Source: Winslowiella iniecta
GTDB lineage: Bacteria > Pseudomonadota > Gammaproteobacteria > Enterobacterales > Enterobacteriaceae
Length of the DNA stretch: 64,000 bases
Assembly (NCBI RefSeq): GCF_001267535.1
Contig: NZ_JRXE01000016.1
Location: 1 to 64,000 of the forward strand
Direction: 5' to 3'
Shown: piece after piece, positions 60,089-64,000 of the stretch
Layout: the number at the start of each line of letters is the position of its first letter
Numbering within the stretch: position 1 is the stretch's first letter
Notes under the pieces: generated by a model
Told to the model about the DNA's origin: nothing
What the model saw: the letters and a program-made list of their open reading frames with translations, nothing else
The model's database searches: none
Position numbers and translations under genes: made by a program

Positions 60089-61221
60089 TACGGGTAAGCT
60101 TGTTCCAGCATCCAGCGCTGCTGCTCGTGCGAATACTCAATTAATGAATTTTTACTGTTGGAACGCGCAAGAATCCACTGTCGCTCAGCATCCGTCAGCG
60201 GTTGCGGCTGTTGCCAGAATTCAGTGATAGCCTGTGTTTTTAACCATTCAGACAGCTGTAATGCCGGGCTGGCGTGGGTTTCAGCAAACAGTTTCCCAGC
60301 CAGTTCCGCCATCAACGACTGCTGTTGTGGATGGTCGCTGTCGTTTAGCAGGGTTAAAAATGGAAACAGCAGGCGGCCACACACTTCGCCGTGATGATAA
60401 TTCTTAATTGCCCCCAGTTCCCCGGCAATACCATGAATGACGCCCAATCCCGCCATGCTCAGGCTAAGTCCGCCAAGCCAGGAGGCCATCATCATCTGCT
60501 CACGCGCTTCATCACCGCGCCGATCGTCACGGTTAAGCGCGGGCCAGCCGTTGATAAATGCCTGCATACCGCTAATGGCGGTCTGGCGGCTAAAGGCATT
60601 CCCTTTCGCGGACAGGTACGCTTCAAACAGATGCGTAAAAGCATCAATTGCGCAGCTGGCCAGCACCTGGTCCGGCGCACCTTTCAATAACTCAGGATCG
60701 AGTATTGCCACCGCTGGCACAAAATTCGCGTGGCGCAACGAAGCTTTCACTTTGATATCGCTCTTGTCGGTCACCACGGCATTTTGCGTCACTTCACTGC
60801 CGGTTCCGGCTGTGGTCGGAATGGCGATCAGTGGCAGCGTCTTGCCGCTGAGTGGGCTATCACCGACTTTCTCCAGATAGCGCAGGGTCGTTAGCGGATG
60901 TTCGCACAGTGCCGCGAAGGCTTTTGCGGCATCCAGCACGCTGCCCCCGCCAATCGCCACCACCCGTGACGCTTTGCCACGCCAGCGCGCCACCCAGCGA
61001 TCAATCTCATCGGGAGAGGCTTCATGACTGACAATTTCATGACCGATCAGCAGCGCATCCAATGGTTGCCTGATATGGGTATAAGCGGTGCTGTGCAGAA
61101 AAGAGCGCCCACAAAACAGCAGGGTAGGGACGGGTGAAGCCGCGAGCAGCGGGAGAAGTTCACGCAGGCTGCCACTGCCGAAAAAGGTCTGTCGGTTGGA
61201 AATCATCTGACTGATATTCAT
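60088..61221 (-). CDS. Iron-containing (group III) alcohol dehydrogenase
   Basis: ATG 61221 after GAGAGACCCG is preferred over an in-frame ATG at 61236, giving 377 residues. Motifs are GGGSVLDAAKA (91-101) for the NAD(P) fold and IPTTAGTGSEVTQNAV. Metal ligands Asp193, His197, His263 and His277 are in CAIDAFTHLFEAY and GLGVIHGIAGELGA...YHHGEVCG. It reduces an aldehyde or oxidises an alcohol or sugar alcohol; the substrate is unknown. It is divergent from a GntP permease with GntR operators between them, so a hydroxy-acid or sugar-acid role is possible. Confidence 0.88.
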   Translation of the reverse strand: MNISQMISNRQTFFGSGSLRELLPLLAASPVPTLLFCGRSFLHSTAYTHIRQPLDALLIGHEIVSHEASPDEIDRWVARWRGKASRVVAIGGGSVLDAAKAFAALCEHPLTTLRYLEKVGDSPLSGKTLPLIAIPTTAGTGSEVTQNAVVTDKSDIKVKASLRHANFVPAVAILDPELLKGAPDQVLASCAIDAFTHLFEAYLSAKGNAFSRQTAISGMQAFINGWPALNRDDRRGDEAREQMMMASWLGGLSLSMAGLGVIHGIAGELGAIKNYHHGEVCGRLLFPFLTLLNDSDHPQQQSLMAELAGKLFAETHASPALQLSEWLKTQAITEFWQQPQPLTDAERQWILARSNSKNSLIEYSHEQQRWMLEQAYP

Positions 61222-61534
61222 CGGGTCTCTCAACATTATCTTTTCACTGGTGAGCAGACAGTCTACCTGTGATAACCCGTCGGGAAGGAAAATCGGTTAA
61301 TGACCTTATTTCAAAAGTTTGATCATGCTCTCAAAATGGTAATTCAGCCTGTGTCAGGGATTACTGTTACCGAATGTTACCGCTAACATGTTATCGGTAA
61401 CAGGCGGCTTCACCTGATGTCTGTTCTGGGATTCCAGCCAATCCATCCTGAAAATGTCAGGTCTGAGGTTGGTAATAAAATAATAATATGACGTCATCAA
61501 CCTGCTGATGGCGCGTATGCACCGGAGAAGAATT
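61222..61534. promoter_or_regulatory. Divergent region between the alcohol dehydrogenase and GntP genes
   Basis: This 313-bp region is dominated by two overlapping GntR-type operators at 61374-61403. The permease has GGAGAAG before ATG 61535. No gene is supported here; a long minus-strand frame is a shadow of the permease gene. Confidence 0.6.
61374..61403. promoter_or_regulatory. Two overlapping GntR-type operators
   Basis: ATGTTA-CCGC-TAACAT (61374-61389) is a perfect GntR-type inverted repeat. ATGTTA-TCGG-TAACAG (61388-61403) is a second with one mismatch. Their centres are 14 bp apart. A further GTTACCGAATGTTA overlap lies just upstream. GntR represses gluconate genes in E. coli through sites of this form. 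Confidence 0.75.
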
Positions 61535-62851
61535 ATGCCATTAGTCATCGTTGCGATCGGGGTAGTGCTGCTGCTGCTGCTGATGATTCGCTTCAAACTG
61601 AATGGATTTATCGCGCTGATTCTGGTCGCCCTGGCGGTCGGAGTTATGCAGGGTATGCCTGTTGATAAAGTGATCGGTTCAATTAAAGCGGGTGTCGGCG
61701 GCACGTTGGGTAGTCTGGCGCTGATCATGGGCTTCGGCGCGATGCTCGGCAAACTGCTGGCGGACTGCGGCGGTGCCCAGCGCATCGCGACCACTTTAAT
61801 TGATAAGTTTGGTGAAAAACATATTCAGTGGGCGGTGGTGCTGACCGGTTTTACCGTCGGTTTTGCGCTGTTTTATGAAGTCGGCTTTGTGCTGTTGCTG
61901 CCGCTGGTGTTTTCCATCGCCGCTTCTGCACGCGTGCCGTTACTGTTTGTTGGCGTGCCGATGGCGGCCGCGCTCTCCGTTACCCACGGCTTTCTGCCGC
62001 CGCATCCGGGGCCGACCGCGATTGCCACGCTGTTTAATGCCGATATGGGCAAAACCCTGTTGTTCGGTACTCTGCTGGGTATCCCGACGGTGATTCTTGC
62101 TGGGCCGGTGTATGCGCGTTTTCTGAAAGGCATTGATAAGCCGATTCCAAAAGGGCTGTATAACCCGAAAACCTTTACCGATGCGGAGATGCCGAGTTTT
62201 GGCGTCAGCGTCCTGACCTCACTGGTGCCGGTGATCCTGATGGCACTGCGCGCGGTAGCCGAAATGGTGCTGCCAAAAGGCCATGTTATTCTGCCTTACG
62301 CCGAGTTCCTCGGTGACCCGATTATGGCGACGCTGATTGCTGTGCTGATCGCTATCTTTACCTTCGGTCTGAACCGTGGCCGCAGTATGGATGAGGTGAT
62401 GGGCACTATCGGTGATTCGATTAAAATCATCGCCATGATGCTGCTGATTATCGGTGGTGGCGGGGCGTTTAAACAGGTGCTGGTGGACAGCGGCGTCGAT
62501 AAATATATCGCCAGCATGATGCATGCCAGCAACCTGTCGCCGATTCTGATGGCATGGACTATCGCGGCGGTGCTGCGTATTGCGCTGGGATCAGCCACCG
62601 TTGCGGCAATTACCGCTGGCGGTATTGTTGCGCCACTGATTCTGACCACCGGTGTCAGTCCTGAGCTGATGGTGATTGCCGTGGGTTCCGGAAGCGTGAT
62701 TTTCTCTCACGTTAACGATCCTGGTTTCTGGCTGTTTAAAGAGTACTTTAACCTGACCATCGGCGAGACTATCCGCTCCTGGTCGGTGCTGGAGACGATT
62801 ATTTCGGTGTGCGGACTGGTGGGCTGTCTGCTGCTGTCGAATGTGATTTAA
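61535..62851 (+). CDS. GntP-family gluconate / sugar-acid permease
   Basis: ATG 61535 with GGAGAAGAATT is chosen over an in-frame ATG at 61508, giving 438 residues, typical for the GntP family. About 12 hydrophobic segments are seen. Family signatures are MGFGAMLGKLLADCGGAQRI, PLVFSIAASARVPLLFVGVP, THGFLPPHPGPTAIA and VNDPGFWLFKEYFNL. It is a proton symporter for gluconate or a related aldonate. The GntR-type operators upstream support gluconate. It complements the periplasmic dehydrogenases of the window by importing acids that escape oxidation. No gluconokinase is nearby. Confidence 0.9.
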   Translation: MPLVIVAIGVVLLLLLMIRFKLNGFIALILVALAVGVMQGMPVDKVIGSIKAGVGGTLGSLALIMGFGAMLGKLLADCGGAQRIATTLIDKFGEKHIQWAVVLTGFTVGFALFYEVGFVLLLPLVFSIAASARVPLLFVGVPMAAALSVTHGFLPPHPGPTAIATLFNADMGKTLLFGTLLGIPTVILAGPVYARFLKGIDKPIPKGLYNPKTFTDAEMPSFGVSVLTSLVPVILMALRAVAEMVLPKGHVILPYAEFLGDPIMATLIAVLIAIFTFGLNRGRSMDEVMGTIGDSIKIIAMMLLIIGGGGAFKQVLVDSGVDKYIASMMHASNLSPILMAWTIAAVLRIALGSATVAAITAGGIVAPLILTTGVSPELMVIAVGSGSVIFSHVNDPGFWLFKEYFNLTIGETIRSWSVLETIISVCGLVGCLLLSNVI

Positions 62852-62873
62852 TCGCCACTGATGTCGGGTTTGC

Positions 62874-62938
62874 GGGCGGCGAAAACGTCGCCCCTACTCG
62901 ATTTCAGACTCATAGTCGGCGTTCTTGCCGCCCGTTCT
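62874..62938. repeat. GC-rich palindromic repeat, two units, between convergent genes
   Basis: GGGCGGCG-AAAA-CGTCGCCC lies at 62874-62893, followed by CTAC as in other copies. A second, inverted and partly decayed unit (CGGCG-TTCTT-GCCGCCCG) lies at 62917-62934. It sits between the GntP gene and the minus-strand DUF1349 gene. Confidence 0.65.
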
Positions 62939-62966
62939 GATAACCTGCGCCAGCGCTACTCCCGAC

Positions 62967-63542
62967 TTAGCTTAAATCATGCAGATCCAAATCCAGCGCG
63001 GGTGTCAGGCTGATTTCACTAAACACCACACTCAGACCGGCGCGCTCCGGGGTGCAACACATTACGCCAATGCGGTAATGGCTGGCTGACGGGAAGCGAC
63101 ATAGTCTCAGCAGCGGCCAGCTGATGCCATCAGCCGAGTATTGCAGCCGCAAACAACCGTTACGTAACGTGATACGCATCCAGAATTGTTCGGCATCCGC
63201 AGTAAACAGACCGGTGGCCCAGTCTGAGTGACCAAGGGTCAGCACGCTACCCATCATCGGCTGACCATCGCAGAATTCGATGCCGGATTTAAGCCACTGC
63301 TGCTCATCAATGGCGATCATAATGCCCGCTTGATCATAGAGCGCAGAGAATTCAGCATTCACCTTCACCTGAAAGGTAAAGTCTTCGCTGACCTCGCAGT
63401 GATAAAAGTGCCCCGAGTGGCGGGTAAAGCCGTACCAGGTTTCGCGCCAGAAATCGCTGTTATCGGCGGTGACAACATGCAGCGAATCACTGTTTACCGA
63501 CCATTGCGGCGGTTCGTTAAGCCAGCTGAAATCGTTATGCAT
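62967..63542 (-). CDS. DUF1349 family (concanavalin A-like) protein
   Basis: ATG 63542 after AGAGG is chosen over an in-frame ATG at 63569, giving 191 residues. The beta-sandwich pattern FSWLNEPPQW, TADNSDFWRETWYGF, AGIMIAIDEQQWLKSGIEF and SDWATGLF is the DUF1349 signature. Such proteins are cytoplasmic and are thought to be related to carbohydrate-binding lectin-like folds; the activity is unknown. It lies downstream of a small protein gene on the same strand, with a hairpin (63572-63593) between them. Confidence 0.8.
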   Translation of the reverse strand: MHNDFSWLNEPPQWSVNSDSLHVVTADNSDFWRETWYGFTRHSGHFYHCEVSEDFTFQVKVNAEFSALYDQAGIMIAIDEQQWLKSGIEFCDGQPMMGSVLTLGHSDWATGLFTADAEQFWMRITLRNGCLRLQYSADGISWPLLRLCRFPSASHYRIGVMCCTPERAGLSVVFSEISLTPALDLDLHDLS

Positions 63543-63571
63543 CACATCCTCTGTTGGCAGCAGAAACAATA

Positions 63572-63593
63572 CGGGCCACCCTGCGGCGGCCCG
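63572..63593 (-). terminator. Hairpin between the small protein gene and the DUF1349 gene
   Basis: CGGGCCACC and GGCGGCCCG pair with one mismatch around CTGC. On the minus strand it follows the small gene, with GTATTGTTTC as a mildly U-rich run-out. Confidence 0.45.
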
Positions 63594-63604
63594 AAAAGGA
63601 TGGC

Positions 63605-63850
63605 TTAATGTGGCTGTTCAAAGCCTGCTTTCACCATCTGATCGCGTAGCAGTCGGGTAAGTTCACGATTGCCACCGGTTACCGGATAGATGACATTATT
63701 AATCACATCATCCAGATAGTGCTCATCAAATTCTTGCATGGTGAGCGGAGTACCACCTTCATCATTAATCGCAATGGTGCCGCGGATATGATTGCCCGCA
63801 TCGCGAGCTTTCAAACTGTACCTGCCCATGCGCGTGTTAATCATGCTCAT
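63605..63850 (-). CDS. Small hypothetical protein
   Basis: This 81-residue protein has a strong AAGGAGATGAT ribosome site before its ATG at 63850. The sequence opens MSMINTRMGRYSLKARDAGN. A beta-type N-half (HIRGTIAINDEGGTPLT) precedes a helical C-half (FDEHYLDDVINNVI, NRELTRLLRDQMVKAGFEQ). There is no signal peptide or metal motif. I do not recognise the family. The upstream 150 bases to the window end give no clear feature. Confidence 0.65.
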   Translation of the reverse strand: MSMINTRMGRYSLKARDAGNHIRGTIAINDEGGTPLTMQEFDEHYLDDVINNVIYPVTGGNRELTRLLRDQMVKAGFEQPH

Positions 63851-64000
63851 ATCATCTCCTTGTTACCTGCTGGTTTGAACTCATAACAAGTGAGGGCACT
63901 AAAGAGCCCAGGCCAACGCCATTAAGTTTAGTTGCTCTGGCAGCGGGCAAGCGGGCAGAAACGTCTGTCCCGTGATGGTGCTCGCAAAATTTTTGGTCAG

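Noticed and set aside
63880-64000. Possible insertion-sequence end at the window edge
   Set aside because: CCAACGCCATTAAGTTTAG recalls sequence near some IS4-type transposase ends, but there is too little sequence to support it.

Overview
The window reads as the chromosome of a plant- or environment-associated Enterobacterales bacterium. The best guess is Erwiniaceae (Erwinia/Pantoea-like). This rests on two membrane-bound three-subunit gluconate-type dehydrogenases, a complete arnBCADTEF operon, KdgR/CRP-type control of a pectin-oligomer cassette, a chitoporin-chitobiase pair, PTS beta-glucoside genes, and GC-rich palindromic intergenic repeats. The taxonomic call is inference; no rRNA or tRNA gene was seen.

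Layout. 1-3.6 kb is a decayed accessory patch: the 3' end of an IS3-family element, two overlapping small ORFs, a RelE/HigB-type toxin interrupted by an in-frame stop beside its intact HTH antitoxin, and AT-rich sequence with small orphan ORFs. 3.8-9.7 kb is an anaerobic fumarate-type respiration module: a DASS dicarboxylate carrier, divergent from a 925-residue OYE/FMN-bind/FAD fumarate-reductase-like fusion, followed by the ApbE flavin transferase. 9.8-15 kb holds a UPF0149 gene with a nine-G tract and chiP-chitobiase under a probable NagC-controlled promoter. 15.2-21.2 kb holds a diguanylate cyclase and a pectin cassette (GPH symporter, PL9 lyase, KdgM porin) with CRP and KdgR sites. 21.3-26.9 kb holds an ATP-grasp protein with a degenerate metal site and melAB with a divergent AraC regulator.

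27-43.3 kb carries two gluconate/ketogluconate dehydrogenase clusters in opposite orientation. Between them lie LacI and LysR regulators, an aldo-keto reductase, a cupin, a small zinc-ribbon protein, and a tightly overlapping three-gene cassette (74-residue protein, NodU/TobZ-type carbamoyltransferase, HAD phosphatase). The cassette has a CRP-like site and a divergent LysR gene, and is the best candidate here for an undescribed pathway. 43.6-45.9 kb is a surface lipoprotein and its SLAM-type outer-membrane translocator. 46.3-53.7 kb is the L-Ara4N lipid A operon. 53.7-60 kb is a beta-glucoside PTS operon (IIB, IIC, IIA, two GH1 enzymes) with an AscG-like repressor and operator. 60-63 kb has an iron-type alcohol dehydrogenase divergent from a GntP permease, with two overlapping GntR operators between them, then a DUF1349 protein and a small orphan protein.

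Together the genes describe a scavenger of plant and fungal/arthropod polymers (pectin oligomers, chitin oligomers, alpha-galactosides, beta-glucosides) that also oxidises sugars in the periplasm, takes up sugar acids, and can use fumarate as a cytoplasmic electron sink. GC-rich palindromes sit mostly between convergent genes and may double as transcript ends.
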